Both the position numbers and the translations under genes were made by a program. A stretch of 64,000 nucleotides of DNA from AP-15 sp963703665 (GTDB lineage Bacteria > Pseudomonadota > Alphaproteobacteria > ATCC43930 > CGMCC-115725): the NCBI GenBank assembly GCA_963703665.1, contig CAVPFB010000002.1, positions 186,001 through 250,000 on the forward strand. Reading direction: 5' to 3'. The notes beneath the pieces are model-generated. The model was not told where the DNA came from. It ran no database searches and worked only from the letters and a program-made list of their open reading frames with translations. Positions 34,562 to 42,507 of the stretch are shown here, piece by piece (position 1 is the stretch's first letter; each line of letters opens with the position of its first letter).

Positions 34562-34792
34562 ATGGCAACTGACTCGGAAGTACTCGACTTTATTCGCGCA
34601 AATTTCGCGCGCGTCAACGAGCGGCTCGACCGCATCGAGGTCCGCCTCGGCGAACTCACGACACGCATCGGAGCGATCGAGCGCGGTTTGGCCGGTATGA
34701 AGGTCGACTATGCCGCTACTCAACTCCGCCTCGACAACATGGATCTTCGGATCGAGCGCATCGAGCGGCGGCTCAGTTTGATCGACGCGTGA
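34562..34792 (+). CDS. Small coiled-coil protein A
   Basis: A 76-residue protein built almost wholly of heptad-like repeats (RVNERLDRIEVRLGEL, RLDNMDLRIERIERRLSLI). No domain of known function is recognised. It resembles the second coiled-coil gene at 35128, which shares the GMK-D-A order and the RLDxxxRRLxRxERRLxL end. ATG 34562 (MATDSEVLDF) or ATG 34550 could be the start. Confidence 0.6.
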   Translation: MATDSEVLDFIRANFARVNERLDRIEVRLGELTTRIGAIERGLAGMKVDYAATQLRLDNMDLRIERIERRLSLIDA

Positions 34793-34837
34793 GCGGTTCA
34801 GCGGCCGATCTCGACGCCCGGTCTGCGACGCCTGGCC

Positions 34838-34866
34838 TTGACGGCCAGGGCCCGAACCGCTACCTC
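34838..34866 (+). promoter_or_regulatory. Possible promoter for tRNA-His
   Basis: TTGACG at 34838-34843, 17-base spacer, TACCTC at 34861-34866, immediately before the tRNA. The -35 is good and the -10 poor; the implied leader would be only a few bases. Confidence 0.35.
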
Positions 34867-34876
34867 CAGCCGCGAT

Positions 34877-34954
34877 GGCGGGTGTAGCTCAGTTGGTTAG
34901 AGCGCCAGATTGTGGATCTGGATGTCGCCGGTTCAAATCCGGTCACTCGCCCCA
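34877..34954 (+). tRNA. tRNA-His (GTG)
   Basis: Plus-strand cloverleaf with the extra 5' G typical of tRNA-His (G-1 at 34877 opposite discriminator C at 34951). D arm gctcagttggttagagc, anticodon loop ttGTGga, T loop ttcaaat, encoded CCA at 34952-34954. It sits between the two coiled-coil genes. Confidence 0.95.
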
Positions 34955-35127
34955 ATTCTTCAGCGTTCCAAAAGAACACTGGTCGCGCACAAGACCTTAC
35001 AGTATAAGCCGGACGGCTCAGGCTGCCCCAGCGCGATTGGCAACAAACTGCCGTTTCGGGCCGATCGCAGGTGCGGATACGGCTTGTCGGTCGGCACCCC
35101 GTAGTTTCCGAGGCGGAGGGATGGTTC

Positions 35128-35353
35128 GTGAGTAACGAGCGCAGTGACTTGATCGTCAACATGCTGCGCGCCATCCGCGACAAGCAGGACGAGCACGATC
35201 GCAAGTTCGACAAGGTGGTCACCCCGCTTGATGCGCTCGAGCATGACTTTGCCGGAATGAAGATGGATTTCGCCGGCATGCAGGTTCGAACTCGACAACA
35301 TTTCCCGGCGCCTCGATCGCGTCGAGCGTCGACTGGAGCTGACCGAGGCCTAG
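35128..35353 (+). CDS. Small coiled-coil protein B, frame broken
   Basis: GTG 35128 follows ggagg at 35115-35119. The first frame gives MSNERSDLIVNMLRAIRDKQ, EHDRKFDKV and FAGMKMDFAGMQ. After one extra g (near 35287, atgcaggttcgaac) the sister frame gives FELDNISRRLDRVERRLEL and stops at 35353. Joined, it is about 74 residues and parallels the coiled-coil protein at 34562. An ATG at 35121 reads only three codons before a stop, so it is not the start. Unknown function. Confidence 0.55.
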
Positions 35354-35375
35354 GTTTCGTCGGCAGGAGGCAACC

Positions 35376-35642
35376 GTGGTTGCGATCATCGAAGGGAAGG
35401 AAGAGGCGGGCGGCGCCAAATATATCGAATTCAGGGTCTATCGCAGCCCGACGCACCCCGATCGCATTCTGGGGAGCTGGCGCTTTGCCCACGGCCAGTC
35501 GACGCTCGTCGATCAGAGCAAGCCCGACGCTGCCGCGGCGGGCGAGTTTCGCCACGCCGTCGACTGCGCCGACCTGCACGGCATACCCTTCGTGTGGGTC
35601 AACGATCCCGATGAATTGTTTCCGCCCTGGGAACGCCGGTAA
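35376..35642 (+). CDS. Hypothetical protein, 88 residues
   Basis: GTG 35376 has aggagg 5 bases upstream. The protein is a compact, mixed alpha/beta-looking sequence (KYIEFRVYRSPTHPDRILGS, DLHGIPFVWVNDPDELFPPW) with no signal peptide or membrane segment. I do not recognise a family. It follows the second coiled-coil gene by 22 bases and may be co-transcribed with it. Confidence 0.55.
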   Translation: MVAIIEGKEEAGGAKYIEFRVYRSPTHPDRILGSWRFAHGQSTLVDQSKPDAAAAGEFRHAVDCADLHGIPFVWVNDPDELFPPWERR

Positions 35643-35685
35643 ACCGCGGCGGGCTCGGGCTCGCCGCAACTGCAGGAGACCGTAA

Positions 35686-35793
35686 TTGAAAAAAGCGCAG
35701 CCGCGCCAACCCCGGACCCGTGAACGCATGGCCCGGCGCAAGGCCAAGCTGAAGGCAAAGCGGCGGCGCCAGCGGGTCCGTGCGCAAGGCTAG
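35686..35793 (+). CDS. Very basic 35-residue peptide
   Basis: TTG at about 35686 is preceded 7 bases away by aggaga. The short frame encodes roughly 35 residues, more than a third Arg or Lys (ERMARRKAKLKAKRRRQRVR). An internal ATG at 35728 is an alternative. Such peptides resemble ribosome- or nucleic-acid-associated small proteins, but no family is recognised. It follows the 88-residue gene by about 45 bases. Confidence 0.4.
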   Translation: MKKAQPRQPRTRERMARRKAKLKAKRRRQRVRAQG

Positions 35794-35903
35794 CAGCTCG
35801 GTCGGCCGCCGCTGCGAGCGGCTGTTCAACAGAGGTCCGCCATAGCGCGGCCGCTTTGAACGCATTGCTTTGTCTGCTGGCCGCCCCGAGAAAAAACAAG
35901 TCG

Positions 35904-36356
35904 TCAGCGATGGAGGGCGCGGCAAGCCGGGCACAGCCCGCGCGCCTCGATAACCTGACGGGCGACGGCAAAGCCGCGGCCCTCGCCGAGCCGGCGCAGG
36001 CTCGCGACGATGGCGTCGTCGCGGATCTCCTCGGCAGCGCCGCAATCGTCGCAGATCATGAACTGGCTTTCGTGCGGATGCTCGACATCGCCGCAGGCGA
36101 GGTAGGCGCTGGCGCTCTCGATCTTGTGAATCAGCTTGCCTTCGAGCAGGAAGTCGAGCGCGCGATAGACCGTCGGCGGCCCGAGCTTGCCGCGCTCGTG
36201 ATGCAATTCGGCGAGCAGCGCGTAGGCGCCGATCGGCTGATCGGCGGCGAGGATCAGCTCCAACACCCGCCGCCGCGTCGGCGTCAGCCGCGTCCCGCGC
36301 AACGAGCAGAGCCGTTGGGCCCGCGCCAGTGCCGCTTCGATGTCCCGCGACCTCAC
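35904..36356 (-). CDS. Fur-family metal-responsive repressor (Zur-like)
   Basis: A 150-residue protein with the N-terminal winged helix (RGTRLTPTRRRVLELI, PTVYRALDFLLEGKLIHKIE) and the dimer/metal domain HPHESQFMICDDCGAAEEI plus the C-terminal Cys pair CPACRALH. The four cysteines form the structural zinc site. It could be Zur or another Fur-family member; the sequence alone does not settle it. GTG 36356 is the start. It is divergent from the copper-related genes downstream, with a 152-base gap. Confidence 0.85.
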   Translation of the reverse strand: MRSRDIEAALARAQRLCSLRGTRLTPTRRRVLELILAADQPIGAYALLAELHHERGKLGPPTVYRALDFLLEGKLIHKIESASAYLACGDVEHPHESQFMICDDCGAAEEIRDDAIVASLRRLGEGRGFAVARQVIEARGLCPACRALHR

Positions 36357-36508
36357 GATCGGTCTTTCCGCGCCTTGCTCGGCAACCGCCGATCGCCGCC
36401 ACGGTAGGCATTACCGGGCCGAGAAGCAAGCCGCCCACCCGATAGACAAGCTGCCGCACTGTCTCTAACCTCTACCCAGAGGCGTGCCCGCGGCGGCCGT
36501 GGGCGCCG

Positions 36509-36961
36509 ATGGGGATCGGGTTGAAGGCACCAAACCGGCTGAGCCTCGGAGCCATCGCCGCGTGGCTCGGCATGATCGCGCTGGGTTTCAACGCGCTCGT
36601 CCCAATTCACCTCGCTTTCGATCTCGCCGACAATTTCGCGAGTGGCGGACGGCAGCGGGGCGTCGGCGCCGCCGAACACGGTCTCGAATGGCGTGTGCTG
36701 GCGCTCGTCACCGGGCACGACGAGCCCGAGGCCAAACCCGACGGCCACCACGGACCCCAGCACGACGCCGACTGCGCGGTGTGCAGCTCGCTCGGCACCC
36801 TCGCCGGCTTCGCCCCGGCCGCCGCCGTCCCATTGCCGGTTCCGGTTCGCGTCGAGGCTCCGATCCTGCTCGCGGCGGCGGCCAGCGAGCCGCCTGCAGC
36901 ACCCGCGGTCGCCTACCGCTCCCGCGCTCCCCCGTTCGCAACGGCCGACCCGAATACATAG
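36509..36961 (+). CDS. DUF2946-like small membrane/secreted protein
   Basis: 150 residues: a hydrophobic N-terminal segment (LGAIAAWLGMIALGFNAL), a His/Asp-rich middle (GHDEPEAKPDGHHGPQHDAD) then CAVCSSLGTL, and a second hydrophobic/Pro-Ala stretch ending YRSRAPP. The H-rich patch next to CxxC and the C-terminal RAPP match DUF2946-type proteins often seen with copper-resistance genes. It is the first gene of the plus-strand copper group. Metal binding is inferred. Confidence 0.65.
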   Translation: MGIGLKAPNRLSLGAIAAWLGMIALGFNALVPIHLAFDLADNFASGGRQRGVGAAEHGLEWRVLALVTGHDEPEAKPDGHHGPQHDADCAVCSSLGTLAGFAPAAAVPLPVPVRVEAPILLAAAASEPPAAPAVAYRSRAPPFATADPNT

Positions 36962-37021
36962 CCACCCGCCGGAGCCGCATCGCGGCGATCCGGCAGCTTG
37001 CGATTCTTGGGGAGCACGATC

Positions 37022-37933
37022 ATGCACCGCGTCCTTTGCCGCGGCCTCGCCGCTGCGACCGTGGCGGCGTTCTTGCCCGGCGCCGAGGCCCTGGCGCACG
37101 GCTTTGCCGGCGACCGCTTTTTCCCGGCCACGATCCTGACCGACGACCCGTTTGTCGCCGACGAGGCTTCGCTGCCGACCCTCACCCTCGACCCGACCCG
37201 GAGCGACGGCTCGCGGGAGTACGACCTCGGCAGCGATCTCTCGATGCTGATCACCCCCAGCTGGGACTTCACGCTCAGCACCGACTGGGCCCATACCCGC
37301 ACCCCGGGCGTCGGCACGCAGACCGGGTTCCAGGGTCTAACCACCGGCACGCAATACCAGCTGTTCATCAATGCCGAGCACGAGGCCATGGCGCTCGCCG
37401 CGCTCGACGTGACCTGGGGAAATACCGGCAACCTGGCGGTGGGAGCGCCCGCCGTTACCACGCTGTCGCCGACCTTCGACTTTGGCAAAGGCTTTGGCGA
37501 CCTGCCCAATTCGCTGACCTGGCTGCGCCCCTTCGCCTTGACCGGCAATCTGAGCCTCAATTTTCCGACCGAGGCGGAAACCGAGGGCATGCCCAACCCG
37601 AACAGCATCTTTTACGGTTTCGCGGTCGAATACAGCATTCCCTATCTGCAGAGCGAGGTTAAAAACATCGGGCTCGGGCCACCCTTTGATCGCATGATCC
37701 CGCTGGTCGAATTCGCGCTGACCTCGCCGTTCAACCGCGGCCAGACCGGCACGACCACCGGAACGGTGCAGCCCGGGGTGATCTGGGCCGGGCAATATTT
37801 CCAGGTCGGCGCGGAGATGATCATCCCGACCAACAGCCTGTCCGGGCACGGGATCGGCGGCATCGTGCAGCTGCATTTCTATCTCGATGATCTGTTCCCG
37901 AACAGCATCGGAAGGCCGATCTCCCAATGGTGA
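37022..37933 (+). CDS. Outer-membrane transporter-like protein of the copper locus
   Basis: 303 residues with a signal peptide (VLCRGLAAATVAAFLPGAEA) ending before AHGFAGDRFFPATILTDDPF. The rest is rich in alternating hydrophobic/polar residues and aromatic ends (VQLHFYLDDLFPNSIG), suggesting a beta-barrel. It is probably a putative metal-related outer-membrane protein, judged from its place between a DUF2946-like gene and copC; no specific transporter family is certain. ATG 37022 has ggggag upstream. Its last 7 bases overlap copC. Confidence 0.6.
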   Translation: MHRVLCRGLAAATVAAFLPGAEALAHGFAGDRFFPATILTDDPFVADEASLPTLTLDPTRSDGSREYDLGSDLSMLITPSWDFTLSTDWAHTRTPGVGTQTGFQGLTTGTQYQLFINAEHEAMALAALDVTWGNTGNLAVGAPAVTTLSPTFDFGKGFGDLPNSLTWLRPFALTGNLSLNFPTEAETEGMPNPNSIFYGFAVEYSIPYLQSEVKNIGLGPPFDRMIPLVEFALTSPFNRGQTGTTTGTVQPGVIWAGQYFQVGAEMIIPTNSLSGHGIGGIVQLHFYLDDLFPNSIGRPISQW

Positions 37934-38304
37934 CCGCACGCAAGATTGTGGCCGCCGCGGCCCTCGCCGCCGCCGTCACCCTCGGGGCGCGCACCGTGCA
38001 GGCGCACGCTTTTCTCGACCATTCGAGCCCGGCGGTCGGCAGCTCGGTGCCGACCGCGCCCGCGGCCGTGACGATGTGGTTCACGCAGCAGCTCGAACCG
38101 GCTTTCACCACGGCGACGGTGACCGACCAATCCGGCAATCCCGTCGATACGGGCCCGGCTCAGGTCGATCCGAAAGATCCGACCGAGCTGCGAGTGCCGC
38201 TGAAGCCGTTGCCGCCCGGCACCTATACCGTCGCGTGGCGCGCCCTCTCGGTCGACACCCACACGACCACCGGGCACTTCACCTTTACGGTGGGCGGCGG
38301 GTGA
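37927..38304 (+). CDS. copC: Copper resistance protein CopC
   Basis: Periplasmic copper-binding protein, 125 residues. After a signal peptide ending TVQA the mature protein starts HAFLDHSSPAVGS. The C-terminal SVDTHTTTGHFTF supplies the Asp and His of the Cu(II) site. An Ig-like fold of this length is typical. It overlaps the upstream gene by 7 bases and precedes copD by 45 bases. Confidence 0.92.
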   Translation: MVTARKIVAAAALAAAVTLGARTVQAHAFLDHSSPAVGSSVPTAPAAVTMWFTQQLEPAFTTATVTDQSGNPVDTGPAQVDPKDPTELRVPLKPLPPGTYTVAWRALSVDTHTTTGHFTFTVGGG

Positions 38305-38349
38305 GCCCGTCGGGTTCGTAGCGACAGCCAATCGGGAGCGGAGAAAGCG

Positions 38350-40302
38350 ATGGAGAGCTTCCTGATCGCGGCGCGGGTGGTTCACTACGCCTCGACGATA
38401 TCGCTGGCCGGAGTTTTCGCCGTCCTGTGCTTTGTCGCGGCCCCGGCAATATCGCCCTGGCTCCGTCGTCGCCTGTCGCTGGTCGCATCGGCGAGCCTCG
38501 CCGTGGCGCTGCTGTCGGGCGCCGCATGGCTGCTGTTCGTCGCGGCGCAGATGAGCGGTCAGCCGATTGCCGCCACGCTGACGCAAGGCATCGTCGGCAT
38601 CGTGCTGAAGCAGACACGGTTTGGGCAAATCTGGGTCTTGCGATTCGTTCTCGGCGTGGTTTTGGCGGGCATGCTGCTGGTGCCGCAAAGCTGGCGCGGC
38701 GGGTTGTGGCGTTGGGGAGGATTGGTGGTCAGCGCCGGCGTGCTCGCCTCGCTCGCCTGGGCCGGGCATGGCGGCTCGACGCCGGGCCGGCCCGGCGATC
38801 TGCATTTGGCGGCGGATATGTTCCATCTGCTCGCCGCCGGCGCCTGGGTCGGCTCGCTGATTCCGCTCGCATTGCTGTTAGCCGAAGCGCGACGAAGCAT
38901 CGATCCGGGAGCGGCGGCAACGGCCCGGCGGGTGGTCGTGCGATTTTCGATCCTGGCGGCGATCAGCGTCGTGATTCTGCTCACCGCCGGGCTGGTCAAC
39001 ACCTGGTTTCTCGCCGGCACGGTCCCGGCCCTGATCGGCACGGAGTACGGCCGGCTCCTGCTCTCTAAAATCACGATTTTTATCACGATGGTGATATTCG
39101 GCGCCGTCAATCTGCTGCGCATGACGCCGCGTCTGATGCCGGCGACGGCGGAGCGCCGGACGCTGATCCAGGCCGCCCTCGGCCATTTGCGTCGCAACGC
39201 GCTGGTCGAGGCCGGTCTCGGCCTCTGCGTGCTCTGCATCGTCGCCGTCCTCGGCATCCTGCCTCCGGGGCTCCATACCGAACCCGGATGGCCGCTGCCG
39301 TTCCGTCTCGAGCTGTCGGCGCTGTCAGCCCCTTCAACGGTGCTGCTGGCAATCTTGACGGCGCTTGGCGGCATCCTCGTCATCGGCGCCGTGGCGACCG
39401 CCGCCGCTGCGCGCTACCGCGCGATGACGGCGGCGTGGGGCGGTCTCGTCCTATGCCTCGCTTTCGGCTGGTTGGCGCTGCAGCCGGCGATCGAGCCCGC
39501 CTATCCGACCAGCTTTTACGCCCCGGCCGAACCCTATGCCGCCGCCTCGGTCGTGCACGGCGCCCGTCTCTATGCCGAGAACTGCGCCCTATGCCATGGC
39601 GCCGGCGGCAAGGGCGACGGCCCCGCCGCCGCCGGGCTGACGGTGCACCCGGCCGATCTGACCGCACCGCACCTGTTCGCGCATACGCCGGGCGATCTGT
39701 TCTGGTGGGTCAGCCACGGCAAGGCCAACGGCGTCATGCCGGGGTTTGCCGGGGTCATGACCCCCGCCGAGCGATGGGACGTGATCAACTTTGTGCGCGC
39801 CCACGCCGCCGGCGTGCTGTCGCGGCACATCGGACCGCAGGTCGCGGCCGCGGCCACCGCGCCGATCCCCGATTTCGCCTTCGAATCGGATGGCAGGCAG
39901 CAGACCTTGAGCCGCGTGCTGGAGACCGGGCCGGTGCTGCTCGCGCTGTTTGCCGAGCCGCTGTCGCCGGCGCGCCTGGCGCAGCTCGCGGCAACCCGCA
40001 GCCAAGCCGGCAATGGGCTGCCGATCGTGGCCGTCGATCTTGCCGGCCGCCCGCTCCCGCCCGAAACCGAAGGCCCCTCGCCGCTCTCCGGCGTCTCCGC
40101 CGATGTCGCGGCGAGCCTGGCGCTGTTCCGCGCCCCCGACGATGGCGGCGAGACCCTTCTGCTGCTCGACCGCGCCGGCAGTCCGCGCGCCCGCTGGACC
40201 CGCGCCGGCAGCCTTCCGGACCCCGCGGCGCTGGTAGCCGATGCCGCCACGGTCGCCCGGTTTCCGATGGCGCCCGCAAGCCACGCGGGTCACGCCCATT
40301 GA
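38350..40302 (+). CDS. CopD-cytochrome c-redoxin-like fusion protein
   Basis: 650 residues with three parts. Residues 1-385: about ten membrane segments, with CopD-type text (HLAADMFHLLAAGAWVGSLI, VVVRFSILAAISVVILLTAG). Residues 395-490: a cytochrome c domain, heme motif CALCH at 411-415 and likely axial Met about 462 in GVMPGF. Residues 500-640: a segment that looks like a thioredoxin/redoxin fold without Cys pairs (PDFAFESDGRQQTL, VLLALFAEPLSPARLAQLA), ending SHAGHAH. CopD normally imports copper; attaching a heme domain suggests redox coupling. ATG 38350 follows gggagcggagaa. Function of the tail is unknown. Confidence 0.85.
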   Translation: MESFLIAARVVHYASTISLAGVFAVLCFVAAPAISPWLRRRLSLVASASLAVALLSGAAWLLFVAAQMSGQPIAATLTQGIVGIVLKQTRFGQIWVLRFVLGVVLAGMLLVPQSWRGGLWRWGGLVVSAGVLASLAWAGHGGSTPGRPGDLHLAADMFHLLAAGAWVGSLIPLALLLAEARRSIDPGAAATARRVVVRFSILAAISVVILLTAGLVNTWFLAGTVPALIGTEYGRLLLSKITIFITMVIFGAVNLLRMTPRLMPATAERRTLIQAALGHLRRNALVEAGLGLCVLCIVAVLGILPPGLHTEPGWPLPFRLELSALSAPSTVLLAILTALGGILVIGAVATAAAARYRAMTAAWGGLVLCLAFGWLALQPAIEPAYPTSFYAPAEPYAAASVVHGARLYAENCALCHGAGGKGDGPAAAGLTVHPADLTAPHLFAHTPGDLFWWVSHGKANGVMPGFAGVMTPAERWDVINFVRAHAAGVLSRHIGPQVAAAATAPIPDFAFESDGRQQTLSRVLETGPVLLALFAEPLSPARLAQLAATRSQAGNGLPIVAVDLAGRPLPPETEGPSPLSGVSADVAASLALFRAPDDGGETLLLLDRAGSPRARWTRAGSLPDPAALVADAATVARFPMAPASHAGHAH

Positions 40303-40392
40303 TCAGCCGTCAGCGAGCCTTTCGAGGCGCCGGCACCCGGCGCGGCGGCCGGGCTGTTGCCGCGCTGCCGCCGCCGGTCACGCCCGCATCGG

Positions 40393-41112
40393 TCACGCCT
40401 GTGCCGCGAGCCGTGCCAGCAGCAACGCCGCAGCGCCGGCTTCGGCGGCGCGTTTCGACGAGGCGGCCGCCGTCGCGGCGTCGGCGCCCGCCATCCGCGC
40501 CGTCACGGTGAAGCGGGGCGCGTGGTCGGGGCCGCTGGTCGCGACCAGCTCATAGACCGGTAGACCGAGGCCGCGGGCCTGCGCCCATTCCTGCAGGGCC
40601 GTTTTCGGGTCGCGAGGCGGCGCCTCGGTTTCGCCGATCAGCGGTTCCCACAGCCGGCAGACAAATCCCGCCGCCGCCGCGAAGCCGCCGTCGAGATAGA
40701 TCGCGGCGATCACCGCCTCGCAAGCGTCGGCGAGGATGCCGGGATTGGCCGCCGCACCCGCGGCCGCCTCGGCGCGCGACAGCACGAGATGGCGACCGAG
40801 CCCGATGCTCCGGGCGACCCGCGTCAGGGTCTCGCGGCGGACGAGCTGCGTCAGGCGGCGGGTCAACAGCCCCTCCGGCTCGTCCGCGAAGCGTCGCCAC
40901 AAGAGGTCGGCGACGACCAGCCCGAGCACCCGGTCGCCAAGAAACTCGAGCCGGTCATAGCCTCGCCTCGCGGGCTTTGACCGACGGTTTTGCCGACGTT
41001 CCGGGATCAGCGCGCTCGGGTGAGTGAGCGCCTCTCCCAAGAGCTCGGGTCGGGCGAAATCGTGGCCGAGCATCCGGGCAAAATCGTCGCCGGCATTCCC
41101 GTCATCGATCAC
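40393..41112 (-). CDS. rnc: Ribonuclease III
   Basis: Double-strand RNA endonuclease for rRNA and mRNA processing. 239 residues: the nuclease domain with EALTHPSA, the signature RLEFLGDRVLGLVVADLL and DACEAVIAAIYLDGG, then a C-terminal double-strand RNA-binding domain (PKTALQEWAQARGLGLPVYE). GTG 41112 is the start. It is downstream of lepB on the same strand, the conserved lepB-rnc order. Confidence 0.95.
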   Translation of the reverse strand: MIDDGNAGDDFARMLGHDFARPELLGEALTHPSALIPERRQNRRSKPARRGYDRLEFLGDRVLGLVVADLLWRRFADEPEGLLTRRLTQLVRRETLTRVARSIGLGRHLVLSRAEAAAGAAANPGILADACEAVIAAIYLDGGFAAAAGFVCRLWEPLIGETEAPPRDPKTALQEWAQARGLGLPVYELVATSGPDHAPRFTVTARMAGADAATAAASSKRAAEAGAAALLLARLAAQA

Positions 41113-41164
41113 GGCGAGAGGCTCACGGCCCAGTCGCCCGCGCCCGACTGCTCGCCGCCCATTG

Positions 41165-41935
41165 CTAATCGATTCCCGTAAACAAACGATTGTAGCGGAT
41201 CGCGAACGGCCATTTCCAGATTTCCCAGAGGCGCGCCGACCCGTCGGTCGAGAAAAAGATGAATTGCGCCTTGCCGATCAGGTTTTCTGCCGGGACATAG
41301 CCGACCGCCGACAGCACGCGACTGTCCTCCGAATTGTCGCGGTTGTCGCCCATCATGAAATAGTCGCCGGGCGGCACATGATAAACCTGGGTATTGTCGA
41401 GCGGCCCGTTGTTTCCGATCTTGATGATCGGGTGGCTGCGTCCATTCGGTAGGTATTCGATATATTGCCGCATCGGGATGACTGCACCGTCACCCTCCTG
41501 ATAAAGATAATCCTCGATGCGTTTGCGGGGCACCTCTTTGCTGTTGATATAGAGCTGCCCCTCCTTCATCTGGACGGTGTCGCCGGGCAGGCCGATGACG
41601 CGTTTGATGTAATCTGTTGAATTGTCGGTCGGCAGTTTGAAGACCACGACGTCGCCGCGTTCGGGAGGATGAAACAAGATGCGGCCGGAAAACAACGGCA
41701 ATCCAAATGGCAGCGAAAATCGGCTATATCCATAGGAGAATTTTGACACGAACAGGTAATCTCCAACCAATAAGGTCGGTATCATCGATCCTGATGGAAT
41801 GTTGAACGGTTCATATGCCACCGTCCGTACCACCAGCGCAATCAGTATGGCATAGACAACGGTCTTTATCGTATCAACAACGCCACCTCGTGAACTCTTC
41901 TTGGTAATTACCTTCCGCGCGGAGTTGGATTTCAT
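41165..41935 (-). CDS. lepB: Signal peptidase I
   Basis: Membrane serine-lysine peptidase that cleaves signal peptides. 256 residues. One N-terminal membrane segment (TVVYAILIALVVRTVAYE), catalytic Ser in IPSGSMIPTLLVGDYLFV, Lys in YIKRVIGLPGDTV, and GDNRDNSEDSR. ATG 41935 (MKSNSARKVI) is chosen; the longer frame adds a His/Gly segment. The gene is markedly richer in A and T and in unusual codons than its neighbours, especially the first 200 bases. Confidence 0.95.
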   Translation of the reverse strand: MKSNSARKVITKKSSRGGVVDTIKTVVYAILIALVVRTVAYEPFNIPSGSMIPTLLVGDYLFVSKFSYGYSRFSLPFGLPLFSGRILFHPPERGDVVVFKLPTDNSTDYIKRVIGLPGDTVQMKEGQLYINSKEVPRKRIEDYLYQEGDGAVIPMRQYIEYLPNGRSHPIIKIGNNGPLDNTQVYHVPPGDYFMMGDNRDNSEDSRVLSAVGYVPAENLIGKAQFIFFSTDGSARLWEIWKWPFAIRYNRLFTGID

Positions 41936-42020
41936 GACATGCCCGGCCGAACCCGAATGATGGAGGATCAAGCCAAGCGCGCCGCGCGAAGTCAAGCGCG
42001 CTTCGGCCGACCGAACCCGT

Positions 42021-42428
42021 TCACCCGACCGCGACCGGGATCGCGGTGATGATCACCACCGCCTGGGCGATCGGCGGCTCGTCGGTCAACGTGATGTCGA
42101 GCCGCGCCGCCATCCCACGCGGCGTGATCTCGTCGAGCCGGCGCTGCGCGCCGCCGGTCAGCTGTATCGTCGGCCGGCCCGAGGGCAGGTTGACAACCCC
42201 GAGGTCGCGCCAGAACACGCCGCGACGAAACCCGGTGCCGAGCGCCTTGGCACAGGCTTCCTTGGCGGCGAAGCGGCGGGCATAGCCGGCCGCCCGGTCG
42301 GCGCGCCGATCGCATCTGCGGCGCTCGACATCGGTGAACACGCGGTCGAGAAAGCGTTCGCCAAAGCGCTCGATGGCGCGCTCGATCCGCCGGATATCGA
42401 TCAGATCGCTGCCGAGGCCGAGGATCAC
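42021..42428 (-). CDS. acpS: Holo-[acyl-carrier-protein] synthase
   Basis: Transfers phosphopantetheine to ACP. 135 residues. Motifs LGSDLIDIRRIE and RRFAAKEACAKALGTGF, with the Asp and Glu magnesium ligands in place. GTG 42428. It lies 79 bases after the repaired end of the Rel/Spo gene, between it and lepB, an order common in alphaproteobacteria. Confidence 0.95.
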   Translation of the reverse strand: MILGLGSDLIDIRRIERAIERFGERFLDRVFTDVERRRCDRRADRAAGYARRFAAKEACAKALGTGFRRGVFWRDLGVVNLPSGRPTIQLTGGAQRRLDEITPRGMAARLDITLTDEPPIAQAVVIITAIPVAVG

Positions 42429-42507
42429 TGATCGGGCTCGATGCGCGCGATGGCGGCGCGGCTCGGACCCGCCGACGGCGGTCGGCTCCGGCAGCGGCAG
42501 GGACGCC

